A stretch of 64,000 nucleotides of DNA. Source: Planctomycetaceae bacterium. GTDB taxonomy: Bacteria; Planctomycetota; Planctomycetia; Planctomycetales; Planctomycetaceae. The translations under genes and the position numbers were made by a program. Under the pieces are notes generated by a model, which did not search any database, had not been told where the DNA came from, and was given only the letters and a program-made list of their open reading frames with translations. The stretch spans positions 124,001 through 188,000 of the forward strand of contig JACKHO010000010.1 of NCBI GenBank assembly GCA_020638955.1. Direction: 5' to 3'. Shown here one piece after another: positions 15,698-24,308 of this stretch; positions within the stretch are counted from its first letter, which is position 1; every line of letters begins with the position of its first letter.

Positions 15698-17665
15698 ATG
15701 TCGACCGTATCTTTCAGCGATTTGTCATGGATAACTGGTGTTCTCCGCAACACCAACTCCACGTGGAAGCGAAACTTCTGGGCGCTGCTCGGAGTGTTTG
15801 CCATTTCTTCGGCGGCCCTGGCGCAGGCTCCGCCCCCGCGAGTGGGACCGTACACTCCACCGGGATACGGCGGCGCACAACAGCCCCCAACAGGGCCGAA
15901 CGCCATTACGTCGCCGCAGCTCTCGTTTGACGATCCCGAGCCGCCGCTCGATCCACGCATCCAGGCGATGCTCCGCTCCGACCAGAAGTTGGAAGTGGTG
16001 CATCATCGCAGCCAACTGGTCATCACGAAGCACAAAGTGCGTCGGATGGCCTGGTCTGACCCTTCAGTCATTGATGTCGTTCAGTTCTCTGAGACAGAGC
16101 TTTCACTCCTGGGGCTGGGTCTGGGAACAACAGACTTGTGGCTCTGGTTTGAAGACCAGGAAGCACCGCTTATGTACTCGGTGACGGTCATCCGTGACCC
16201 GAGCCTGGAGAATCAGCGACGCTTGGACTACGGACGCATCGAACGCAAGCTGGCTCTGCTCTATCCCAACAGCAAGGTGTATTTGATCCCCTTGACTCGC
16301 AAAATCATCGTTCGCGGCCAAGCTCGCGATCCTCAAGAGGCAGCCCGCATTATGCAGGTGGTCCGCACCGAGGTTATCGCTCAGGAACGCATTACCGGGG
16401 GGCTGTATGGTAACGGTGCCTATGGCTACGGAGGCGGATACGGCGGTGCAGGTGCGGGTGGGTACGGAGGCGGCGATGACCTCCTGAACGGAAACAACAA
16501 CGGGAACAATAACCTGTTGAACAGCATTATCGTGGATGAACTGGAAGTCCCCGGCGAATTCACCATTAACATTCGGGTTCGGATGGCTGAAATCAATCGT
16601 TCTCAGCTGCGTCGCCTGGGCGTCGACTGGAACGCGGCCATCAACAACGGACAGGTGGTGCTGAGTCAGGCTGCGGGATTCGCGGCCAACCCGGTGCTGA
16701 CAGGAATTTTCGATGCTGGTGACTTCTCCGTCGTCATCGATGCTCTGGCATCAAACGGCAGCGTGCGAGTCCTGGAAGACACACGCCTCAGCGTATTGGC
16801 TGGCCACTCGGCCTCGTTCATCGCCGGTGGTGAATTTGCCGTACCGACCATTGTTGGAATTGGCGGAGTCGGCGGACAGCAGACAAGTTTCCGCGGCTTT
16901 GGTACATCGGTCATCGTGACACCGACCGTTGTCGACGACGACCTCATCCGCATGCAAATTGTCCCCGAACTCAGCTCGGTCAACGGCAGCAACAGCGTGA
17001 ACGGCATTCCAGGCACCAACGTGCGACGTGTCCAAACGTTCGTCGAAATGCGTGAAGGCCAGACCATTGTGCTCGGTGGCTTGTTCTCCCGTCAGGAGAA
17101 CGCGGAAAACGTTCGAATTCCATTCCTCGGTGAAATTCCCATCGTCGGTCAGTACGTCTTCAACTCGAAGCGGGCCACGGAAGATGAGTCGGAACTGCTG
17201 ATTATCGTGACGCCTGAAATCGTCCGTGCGATGGATCCTGATCAGGTTCCGCCACTGCCAGGATGGTATGCCACACATCCTGACGACATCGACTTCTACC
17301 GCAACAACCGAATTGAAGGAAACCCCGACCTTGGACACTACCAGCTGCTCCCATACGGCAATGGCCAGGGTGTTGGCGAAGACGTGGGATACAACTTCTT
17401 TAATCCTGCCCCGCAAGGTGGTCCCATTCAGCCGGGACGCTATGGAGACGGGATGACCTATCCACAGGATCAATACCAACAACCGAATGGCGGCGGTCCC
17501 ATCCAAATGATGCCGCAGCAGTACTACGGTCAACCGGGACCAACACCAACGCAAGCGTATCCGAATGGACTGGGGCAACAACGCATGCCCGTGAACCCCA
17601 CCATTCAACGGACTTCGGGGTCGTATCCGACCAACTCACCAGCAAACTCCAGCTACCGACGTTAA
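15698..17665 (+). CDS. CpaC/RcpA-like secretin (type II/III secretion system protein)
   Basis: A 655-residue outer-membrane channel protein. After a basic N-terminus there is a signal segment (FWALLGVFAISSAALAQAPP). Residues about 95-170 match the pilus-formation N-terminal domain found in CpaC (HRSQLVITKHKVRRMAWSDP, VIDVVQFSETELSLLGLGLG). Residues 185-225 are a BON/KH-like ring domain (KVYLIPLTRKIIVRGQA). A Gly/Asn-rich linker (240-275) follows. The secretin domain runs from about 280 to 510, with VRVLEDTRLSVLAGHSASF, EMREGQTIVLGGLFSR and IPFLGEIPIVGQYVFNSKRA. The last 120 residues are Pro/Gln/Gly-rich. No pilus ATPase or TadC-like gene is adjacent; the next gene encodes a lipoprotein that could be its pilotin-like partner (inference). 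Confidence 0.9.
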   Translation: MSTVSFSDLSWITGVLRNTNSTWKRNFWALLGVFAISSAALAQAPPPRVGPYTPPGYGGAQQPPTGPNAITSPQLSFDDPEPPLDPRIQAMLRSDQKLEVVHHRSQLVITKHKVRRMAWSDPSVIDVVQFSETELSLLGLGLGTTDLWLWFEDQEAPLMYSVTVIRDPSLENQRRLDYGRIERKLALLYPNSKVYLIPLTRKIIVRGQARDPQEAARIMQVVRTEVIAQERITGGLYGNGAYGYGGGYGGAGAGGYGGGDDLLNGNNNGNNNLLNSIIVDELEVPGEFTINIRVRMAEINRSQLRRLGVDWNAAINNGQVVLSQAAGFAANPVLTGIFDAGDFSVVIDALASNGSVRVLEDTRLSVLAGHSASFIAGGEFAVPTIVGIGGVGGQQTSFRGFGTSVIVTPTVVDDDLIRMQIVPELSSVNGSNSVNGIPGTNVRRVQTFVEMREGQTIVLGGLFSRQENAENVRIPFLGEIPIVGQYVFNSKRATEDESELLIIVTPEIVRAMDPDQVPPLPGWYATHPDDIDFYRNNRIEGNPDLGHYQLLPYGNGQGVGEDVGYNFFNPAPQGGPIQPGRYGDGMTYPQDQYQQPNGGGPIQMMPQQYYGQPGPTPTQAYPNGLGQQRMPVNPTIQRTSGSYPTNSPANSSYRR

Positions 17666-17796
17666 GAACTCGGCAATTGGAATTTACTGGCACATTTGAG
17701 ACAGACATGTGGCGAAGCCTCTCGCCACACCTGGAAGACTTCAATCATCGGCAAAGCACCATGCTCTCGGTAGTCACCGAGTGGAGGGGACAAACG

Positions 17797-18555
17797 ATGT
17801 CCATTTTTCGGAACATAACAAAACTGACAGTCGCTTTTACGCTGGCGGTATCCGTCACAGGATGCTGTTCCACCGGCTGCTGGACAGGCTTCCAAGGCCC
17901 ACTCGCTCGCCCAACATGTCAAACGGGCGTCTGTGAATCTGGCACGTGTGGCACCGACTGCCAGTCGAGTTGCGGCGCATGTGGCCAGCGTGGAATCCTA
18001 CGATGTGGTGGATTCGGCTGCGGTCGCGGTAGCCGATTCTGGTCCGACCTGGACTTCGCCCTGTTCGGTTGGGCATGGCGGAAGTCGAATGCCATTCCCG
18101 AAACGCCGCCACTGGGAAGTACAGTTCGCGCCCACGATCAGGTCATGCAAACGAATGCGGAAGCCGTCGATTTCATTATTAATCAGCACGACTTCATTGG
18201 GCAAACAGCACAACTGACGCCCGATGGTCGTGACAAGGTTCTGGAAATTGCCGCTCGCATGCGGAGTGCACCGTTCCCGGTTATTGTGGAACGGACATGG
18301 AACAACGCCGACCCCGAGCTGGATACCGTACGCCGAAACCTGGTCGCTCAGGTACTCACTGACTTGGGGAATGTTGATGCCCAGCAGCGGACCGTCGTTG
18401 CCACGCCATACGGCCCAGGCTACACCGCCACTCGCTCGGAGCAGCTGTACTACCAGCACGTGCTCAGCAGCGGCAATAACAACAATAATAACAACGGCAA
18501 CAACAACGGTGGCGGCTTCGGCGGCGGCGGTTTCGGCGGCGGTGGTGGCTTCTAG
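17797..18555 (+). CDS. Cys-rich lipoprotein with Asn/Gly-rich tail, next to the secretin
   Basis: A 252-residue protein. The ATG at 17797 follows GGAGGGG and opens a signal peptide (ITKLTVAFTLAVSVTGC) with a lipobox Cys at about residue 22. The mature N-terminus is cysteine-rich (about a dozen Cys in residues 22-75). The central part, from about 110 to 215, with QTAQLTPDGRDKVLEIAARM and ELDTVRRNLVAQVLTDLG, recalls the periplasmic OmpA-like fold, but the peptidoglycan-binding motif NxxLSxxRA is not evident. The tail is runs of Asn and Gly (GNNNNNNNGNNNGGGFGGGG). It follows the secretin gene by 131 bases on the same strand, so both may form one envelope complex. The function is unknown. Confidence 0.75.
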   Translation: MSIFRNITKLTVAFTLAVSVTGCCSTGCWTGFQGPLARPTCQTGVCESGTCGTDCQSSCGACGQRGILRCGGFGCGRGSRFWSDLDFALFGWAWRKSNAIPETPPLGSTVRAHDQVMQTNAEAVDFIINQHDFIGQTAQLTPDGRDKVLEIAARMRSAPFPVIVERTWNNADPELDTVRRNLVAQVLTDLGNVDAQQRTVVATPYGPGYTATRSEQLYYQHVLSSGNNNNNNNGNNNGGGFGGGGFGGGGGF

Positions 18556-18667
18556 AAAACCTGTTGCGACTTAAGAGCTCCGCTGCCCCGCGGCAACATT
18601 TTTACTATGCACTGACACGACACAGCGAGTCTTGCAATACGGTAATCTGTTGGATGCACCTGAGTGA

Positions 18668-18717
18668 AATCGGGAGTTGCCTGCCCTATTGGGACGGACA
18701 GCTCCCGATTCGCTTTT
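18668..18717 (+). terminator. Rho-independent terminator after the secretin/lipoprotein genes
   Basis: AATCGGGAG (18668-18676) pairs perfectly with CTCCCGATT (18702-18710); an inner CCC TATT GGG hairpin extends the fold. CGCTTTTGTT follows. It lies 113 bases after the lipoprotein stop codon. Confidence 0.75.
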
Positions 18718-18881
18718 GTTGTCCACTGAGTTTTGCCGCCAGTTCCCTGACAATCGTCAGACGCTACGTCTTTACAACGGCGTATTGATCGGTCACAATA
18801 ATCGTAGACATTCCGGTCACGGCGACAGTGAGAACGCGTTGTGAACTGGCTTGAAGAATCAGAAACAGAGGTGGGGAAGCC

Positions 18882-19280
18882 ATGCCGAGAAAGGCTCAAG
18901 ACGTAACCGATGCCGAACTCGCAATCCTGCAGGTGCTGTGGGAGAAGCAGAAGGCAACAGTCCGTGATTTGGTGGGAAGGTTGTATCCCGCTGGCACGAC
19001 ATCTGATTTGGCGACCGTTCAAAAGTTGCTAAAGCGTTTGGAAAGCAAGGAATGTGTCATCCGCGATCGCTCCGGGTGGCCCCACGTCTTTGAGCCAGGC
19101 ATTGAACGCGATGAACTCATCGTTCGCCGACTTCAGAATACGGCTGATGCACTTTGCGGCGGTTCCCTTTCACCGCTGTTAACCAACCTCGTGAAGACGG
19201 GGAGTGTCACAACCGACGAAGTCGACCGGCTGCGGAATTTGCTGGATTCTTTGGAATCAACACCAGAATCCTCCGAATAG
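18882..19280 (+). CDS. BlaI/MecI/CopY-family transcriptional repressor
   Basis: A 132-residue winged-helix repressor. It starts with VTDAELAILQVLWEKQKATV, the first helices of the Penicillinase_R family, then the recognition region TTSDLATVQKLLKRLESKECV and the wing VIRDRSGWPHVFEPGIERDE; the dimerisation part follows with LFDE-like spacing (ALCGGSLSPLLTNLVKTG). In the family, a BlaR1-type membrane peptidase triggers cleavage of the repressor; the M56 peptidase gene 229 bases downstream is the expected partner. GAGGTGGGG precedes the ATG. I could not identify a clear operator palindrome in the flanks. Confidence 0.9.
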   Translation: MPRKAQDVTDAELAILQVLWEKQKATVRDLVGRLYPAGTTSDLATVQKLLKRLESKECVIRDRSGWPHVFEPGIERDELIVRRLQNTADALCGGSLSPLLTNLVKTGSVTTDEVDRLRNLLDSLESTPESSE

Positions 19281-19509
19281 CGGCACCAGTTCTGCGGTCC
19301 TCGCTGCACAGTGACTGTGTAACGAAGTGGTAAAATCACAGAAATCTGGGCAGATTTTTCTAATTTCTACGTCAGGATTTCGTACTACTTACGCATCAAT
19401 TGAATTATTGGAGATGATCCGTTTCGGCTTGGCACACGTCGCTGGCCCGTAATGCCGACACGAAACGGGAGTCAAAGCGTTCCCTTCCCCCAATCGCGGA
19501 ATTCGCCGC

Positions 19510-21276
19510 ATGGTTTGGATTGCCACATTGTTGATCAATGCGTGTGTGGCTTTTCCCTTGGGGTGCGTAGCTTGGGGACTCTCCAAACGTGGTCTCGCTC
19601 AACCGTGGCGACATGCGTTGTGGGTATTGGTTCTGGTAAAACTGATCACTCCTCCCATTCCTGCGTCACTGGTCGCTCCACTTGCCAGGCTCCTGGCGGA
19701 ACTGTTGTCCGCCCCTGTCTGGCAGATTGTCGTAATGGGACTGTTCGGCATCTGGGCAGCAGGAAGCCTCCTGCTGCTCCTCCATCGTGTCGCAGCGTTC
19801 ACCCACATGTGCTTCTCGCTACGCAGCGCGGCACAATCAACCGATGCAGACGCCCAGCGCGTGACGATGATGATTGCCCGGCGCATTGGTCTGGCGTTTT
19901 GCCCACCGCTGGTATTGTGCGATCACTGCTCGCCCACACTGTTCGGGCTGCCGGGGTCGGTCGTCATTCTCTTCCCAAGACAGGTGTGGAGTTCCATCGA
20001 CCCTGAATCGCGCGACGCGCTCCTCGCGCACGAACTGCGCCACTACTCCCGGGGCGATCACTGGGTACGACTGCTGGAAACAATTTCCCAAATCCTCTTC
20101 TGGTGGTGCCCGGTCGTCTGGTACGCGGCCCGACAAATCGAACTGGCCGAAGAAGACTGCTGCGACTCCTGGGTTGTGCATCGCTTCGGAGCAAATCGCC
20201 GCCGGTACGCCGAAGGCATTCTGACAATTCTGCAAATGGCAGGTGAGCAACAAGCCGCAGGTCGATCGGAAATCTGTCGCTGGCTAAGGTGGCTGGCTCC
20301 AGGTTCCGACATTTCCATTGAAGACCGCTTTCGTCACATCATGACGGGCAAGGCCTTGCCTACGGCACCTCCTTCACTGGGAATGAGTCTCAGTGTTGTC
20401 GCAGTCGCCTTCGGTGCGACATTGCTGTTCGCCCCAACTTCGTTTGACTTTCCTGGTCAGCAATTGGCAAACGGCGAAGTCCAACAGGATGAATCGAAAG
20501 TAAGTTCCGACGTCGGAAGCCGGTGGTGGAACCTGAAACCCGTTCGCAATAAAGCTGTCGTCGATAGCCCCAGCGGCAAGTATCGCCTCATTGCCGACAC
20601 CGCAAACCTCGTCACCATTCAGGATTTGACCAACGGCGACGAATTGGAATTAACCGGACGGAATGTGAACTGCTCCAAGTTTCTCCCCGCCAGCGAGCAG
20701 TTCATCGCGGGAGAAACCGATGGCACGGTGCGTGTCTTTAGTATGGCGACAGCCGAGCCAACACTGCTCCTGGGGCAACACTTGGGATCAGTTCTCGCTG
20801 TCGATGTCGATCAGGAAGGACGCCGCGCCGTGAGTGGCGGCGAAGATGGAGTTGTCTTCATCTGGAATTTGCAGACGGGCCTCGTCAATTCATCATGGTC
20901 CGGCGGAGACACACCGATCAAGTCAGTCCGTTTTTCTCCGGACGGAGAACGCATTGCTGTTGTGGAGGGGCACACGAAAGGGATGGTGCACGGCTCCCGC
21001 ATTGTCCTGCTCGACGCCCATTCATTCCAAGAACTGGAGTCGCGGTTCATCGAACGTGCGACCGTCGTCAGCGCCGAGTTCTCCGACAATGAAAACGTCT
21101 TCCTGGCAGACCAAAACCAACAACTCATGCTGTGGGAGTCGGGCTCCAGCGAAGTCAAACCGCTTTCCACTCTCTCGCCGGAGCAAGTGTCGGCGTCGGA
21201 GTTCTCTTCAGACGCGTCTCTAATTTTCGGCTCACCACAACCAGCCGCCGGCTCCACGCGATTCAAATTCTGGTAG
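19510..21276 (+). CDS. BlaR1-type M56 membrane metallopeptidase with WD40-like sensor domain
   Basis: A 588-residue protein. The first 330 residues are an M56 peptidase: hydrophobic segments at about 1-25, 35-60 and 70-95, zinc motif HELRH at 174-178 (LLAHELRHYSRGDHWV), the following FWWCPVVWYAARQIELAEEDCCD with the third ligand at Glu214 or Glu215, and a last membrane segment at about 295-325 (LGMSLSVVAVAFGATLLF). Instead of the penicillin-binding domain of BlaR1, residues 350-588 contain WD40-like blades (VLAVDVDQEGRRAVSGGEDG, VVFIWNLQTG, IKSVRFSPDGERIAVVEG). It lies downstream of the BlaI-type gene, so it likely relays an envelope signal to that repressor by proteolysis. The ligand is unknown. 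Confidence 0.88.
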   Translation: MVWIATLLINACVAFPLGCVAWGLSKRGLAQPWRHALWVLVLVKLITPPIPASLVAPLARLLAELLSAPVWQIVVMGLFGIWAAGSLLLLLHRVAAFTHMCFSLRSAAQSTDADAQRVTMMIARRIGLAFCPPLVLCDHCSPTLFGLPGSVVILFPRQVWSSIDPESRDALLAHELRHYSRGDHWVRLLETISQILFWWCPVVWYAARQIELAEEDCCDSWVVHRFGANRRRYAEGILTILQMAGEQQAAGRSEICRWLRWLAPGSDISIEDRFRHIMTGKALPTAPPSLGMSLSVVAVAFGATLLFAPTSFDFPGQQLANGEVQQDESKVSSDVGSRWWNLKPVRNKAVVDSPSGKYRLIADTANLVTIQDLTNGDELELTGRNVNCSKFLPASEQFIAGETDGTVRVFSMATAEPTLLLGQHLGSVLAVDVDQEGRRAVSGGEDGVVFIWNLQTGLVNSSWSGGDTPIKSVRFSPDGERIAVVEGHTKGMVHGSRIVLLDAHSFQELESRFIERATVVSAEFSDNENVFLADQNQQLMLWESGSSEVKPLSTLSPEQVSASEFSSDASLIFGSPQPAAGSTRFKFW

Positions 21277-21373
21277 CCACCAGTTCACCGCAAGAGTGAG
21301 CCTCGTGTCGCAATCGATTCGCCGCAGTAATGGCACAGCAGACATACCGGACAGGAGCGCGTCTGCCCGGCGG

Positions 21374-21928
21374 TTACCACACAATCGTCACGTTATTGCT
21401 CGCTGGTCCAGGATAGTACCAGGGGCGGCGGTAGCTGTAGAACGGATAGCGGATGTGACTGCCAGCCGTTCCGCTTTCAGGTGCAATCACTCCGAGTGGC
21501 GGTGGTACAGCCAGGTGATGGCCAGCGTTTAGCTCGTGTCCATCAGCCGAAATTCCCACAGGAACAGGCTTGAGCACTGGGGCCAGCTCTGCATTTTCAT
21601 CTTCACCGGTAGAATCGTCACCAGTGGACTTTTCGTCGTTTTCAGGATTAGTTGAACCACCGTCACCATCAGCAGGCTTCACGGCGGCCGGAACTCCTAC
21701 CGGCGCAAGTGGCATGGGAGGCTCTGGCGGTGGACTGACTTCCACTCCAGGAGGAGCGCTGGGAGGTGCTGGAATACCAGAAGGAAGAACAATTCCCGCA
21801 GGCGGCTTTGCAGGCTGCACGTCGCCGCCGGGCAATTCAGGAATGACTGGTGACGGAACTTGCGCGACAGCCAAACTTGTTAAGCAAACGGTAATTGCGG
21901 CAAATACCACGCTTCGAATTCGATACAT
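21374..21928 (-). CDS. Secreted Pro-rich protein of unknown function
   Basis: A 184-residue protein with a clear signal peptide (IRSVVFAAITVCLTSLAVAQ), then about 60 residues of Pro-rich sequence (PPSAPPGVEVSPPPEPPMPL), an acidic stretch around 90-110 (NDEKSTGDDSTGEDENAE) and a short C-terminal part with aromatic residues (IRYPFYSYRRPWYYPGPAS). No recognised domain. It is probably a disordered envelope or periplasmic protein. It converges with the M56 peptidase gene and diverges from the next secreted protein. Confidence 0.65.
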   Translation of the reverse strand: MYRIRSVVFAAITVCLTSLAVAQVPSPVIPELPGGDVQPAKPPAGIVLPSGIPAPPSAPPGVEVSPPPEPPMPLAPVGVPAAVKPADGDGGSTNPENDEKSTGDDSTGEDENAELAPVLKPVPVGISADGHELNAGHHLAVPPPLGVIAPESGTAGSHIRYPFYSYRRPWYYPGPASNNVTIVW

Positions 21929-22236
21929 CAGACTTCCCCGAAAACTCGATGAGTAGAGAACATCCCGACAACGTTCCGCCGGGATTTTGCGGACTCTCTA
22001 GCCACAGTATGAATTGGGCGCGACCAATGTGGAGAGGAGCTGTCACGAAATCTACGAGCGAGTTGTCAGTTGATCCCCGTTAGACCAGTCGTAGGGGTCG
22101 TCCGGGACATCCCTGAATTCGAACGCCCGAATCCTGCGGTTCCCTGACCCTGTCATCTCATTTCATCCGATCCATTGGAACAGAGAGTCTGCGGTGCGCG
22201 CAGGCCTCCGCGCACGTTGTTCGAAAGGAGTGAACC
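21929..22236. other. Divergent gene-free interval with a 5' leader hairpin
   Basis: About 300 bases between two divergently transcribed secreted-protein genes. Promoters for both are expected. The only clear structure is GTGCGCG / CGCGCAC with an 8-base middle at 22194-22215, immediately upstream of the ribosome-binding site (AAAGGAG) of the gene at 22237. Confidence 0.5.
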
Positions 22237-22857
22237 ATGAGTCGCTGGGTTTTGGTCGCATTGGCCAGCTTGGGAATGTTGCGGGCCGCTGCCGCGCAAG
22301 AATTTGTCGGTGCCTCGTCATTCGGGAGCCAGGAGCCGCTCTATCGTTATGACGATCAGGAAAAATGGAAGCATGGCTGGATGCAGGACATGCCGTACTA
22401 TGGCGGCTTCCATGCATTCCGTCCGTACAACTATCACCATGTTTACTCACAGGCGACCACCGCACAGGGATGGGGCATGTCGATGCCTTACTCACAGCAG
22501 TTCTGGCATCGCTACGAAAACATGACCAACCTGCTGGCCCCGGCGCAGGACGGGTATCAAATGCAGGGATATCCCCAGCAGCAACAGCCCTACTACCAGT
22601 CACCACAAATGCTGCCGCAGCAGACATTCCCCATCCAACCAAACATGAACATGCCACAAGGTGGACTGCAGCCCATCCCGCAACGTCAAGCCGGCCCGCA
22701 AGCAATGTACCCCGCCCACTCGTGGCAACAACAAATGCAACCGCAGTTCGCTCCTGAGGCCTCCACCATTCAAACCGGCTTCAACCCCGCTCCCGGATCG
22801 CAACAGGCTCAAGTCCTGGAATACATCAGCGGCCCTGCCCTCCCCGCATCGCGTTAA
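22237..22857 (+). CDS. Secreted Gln/Pro/Met-rich protein of unknown function
   Basis: A 206-residue protein. It has a signal peptide (RWVLVALASLGMLRAAAAQE), an aromatic-rich section (KHGWMQDMPYYGGFHAFRPY, NYHHVY) up to about residue 90, and then a Gln/Pro-rich tail with runs such as GYPQQQQPYYQSPQMLPQQ. The composition resembles envelope or matrix proteins of planctomycetes; no catalytic motif is seen. AAAGGAG is well placed before the ATG. Confidence 0.68.
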   Translation: MSRWVLVALASLGMLRAAAAQEFVGASSFGSQEPLYRYDDQEKWKHGWMQDMPYYGGFHAFRPYNYHHVYSQATTAQGWGMSMPYSQQFWHRYENMTNLLAPAQDGYQMQGYPQQQQPYYQSPQMLPQQTFPIQPNMNMPQGGLQPIPQRQAGPQAMYPAHSWQQQMQPQFAPEASTIQTGFNPAPGSQQAQVLEYISGPALPASR

Positions 22858-23037
22858 GTCGTTGACCATCAGGTCAAAAGTTTCCGGAACAACACATCGC
22901 CGTCTCACTGAGCTTCGCCAGGCAACCACTGGCGTCTCTCAGTGCGACGGCGATTCGCGTTATTCCCCGCCACGTTTGTTGAAGGACGTCAACGCCAGTC
23001 GCGGCGCCCCACTTAGCGGAAGCCCCTGAAAGTCGGC

Positions 23038-24138
23038 TCAATAATCCGACGCGATTTCTCGGATGTAGTCGAGAGCTTCATCCAGTTCGGGAGCATAGGC
23101 CCCCGGTACACGGCCTTCGTAGTCGCACTCTTCGAGCAGTACCAGCGTTTCAAAGTCTTCATGACTCGCCAACCGGCGACGCGACCGTGCCCCAATACTG
23201 CCATCCCGCAGCTTGTGTGCTTCCATGTGATGCTCAATGAGCCAGGTTGTGCGATCTGAAATAAATCCGTCCATTGCCTGCAAACCAGCGACAACGTGGT
23301 CGTAAGGATCAATCGCTTTGCCCACGTCATGAAGCAGAGCGGCCAGTAGAAACTCCTCATCCCACGGCAAAGCGTTCCGAGCCAGTTCGAATACCTGCAA
23401 ACTATGATAGAGCGCGTCCCCCTCGGGATGATGCGTCCGTCCCTGATCGACCTTTTCCAGCGGGGCGAGCAACAATCGGTACATGGCGAAGCGATCAATC
23501 CGTTCCATGGATGCTTCGGTATCTGCGTCGAGGTCGACGCCGGGATACTCCTGTTCCAGAAACTCCCGCAACTGGTTCAGCGTGGCGTATTCAATGGGCT
23601 TGCCGGTAATCGAGCTTTGAAACACGGTCCGCTGTTCTTCGAGGGAGTAAATCGTCAACTCGATGGGATAGCGTTCCTTCACATGCACATGCGTGTAAAT
23701 TCGACACTCACCCTGCTTGCGGACTTCCTTGTGTTCGACGTCGTAAATCAATCCTTCGTCGTCCAGCGTATTCGTCACCGCCGCAATGCTGCTGGTAAAC
23801 AAATGCAAATCGACGTCGCTCCCAGCCCGCACATAACCGGTCAGCGTGCTGCCAATAAGCCGGGGCCGAAACCGCTGCAGCAGCGTCATTGTTCGGTACG
23901 CGAGCAACCGCATGCCGCGTAAATCGTCGAACCGCTGCTCCCCTTCGTACATCCAGGCAAACCGCTGGATTTCATCTCGAATTTCCGCGTTCGACGGCAG
24001 GTAGGAGGCGGGAACCCAGCCTCGCAGAATTTTGCGGGCCGCTTTCATTTTGGCCCGGTAATACTCAGATTCCTGACGCGAATACATCAGGCGGGCGGCC
24101 TCAAAGCAAATTTGCCGCCGTAACTTCTCATTGGTCAT
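23038..24138 (-). CDS. Nucleotidyltransferase-HD phosphohydrolase fusion protein
   Basis: A 366-residue cytoplasmic protein with two domains. The first, after a helical N-terminus of about 90 residues, is a pol-beta-type nucleotidyltransferase: LIGSTLTGYVRAGSDVDLHL, with Gly-Ser and the catalytic Asp pair SDVD near residues 96-110. The second, from about 240, is an HD domain: HSLQVFELARNAL, LLAALLHDVGKAIDPYDHV with the metal-binding HD near 270, and LIEHHMEAH. CCA-adding enzymes and GlnD also join such domains, but this protein lacks their other regions, so the reaction cannot be named. The start is the ATG at 24138. It diverges from the pseudopilin gene. Confidence 0.8.
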   Translation of the reverse strand: MTNEKLRRQICFEAARLMYSRQESEYYRAKMKAARKILRGWVPASYLPSNAEIRDEIQRFAWMYEGEQRFDDLRGMRLLAYRTMTLLQRFRPRLIGSTLTGYVRAGSDVDLHLFTSSIAAVTNTLDDEGLIYDVEHKEVRKQGECRIYTHVHVKERYPIELTIYSLEEQRTVFQSSITGKPIEYATLNQLREFLEQEYPGVDLDADTEASMERIDRFAMYRLLLAPLEKVDQGRTHHPEGDALYHSLQVFELARNALPWDEEFLLAALLHDVGKAIDPYDHVVAGLQAMDGFISDRTTWLIEHHMEAHKLRDGSIGARSRRRLASHEDFETLVLLEECDYEGRVPGAYAPELDEALDYIREIASDY

Positions 24139-24308
24139 CAAATTCGTCGGATCATCGCCGACCGGGTGAAGACAAAGTTCAACGCAAGGTTACTCAGCAG
24201 CAGGGGGGGCGTCAATTCTGTTTTGTGGGTGGTTGTTAATGAACCAATGAGGTAGGCTTAGACGGTACGCCTATGGGCCAGTCGCTCTATGATTTGGAGC
24301 ACATCTTT

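Noticed and set aside
16751..17608. A 285-codon open frame on the minus strand
   Set aside because: It lies entirely inside the secretin gene on the opposite strand and has no family pattern.
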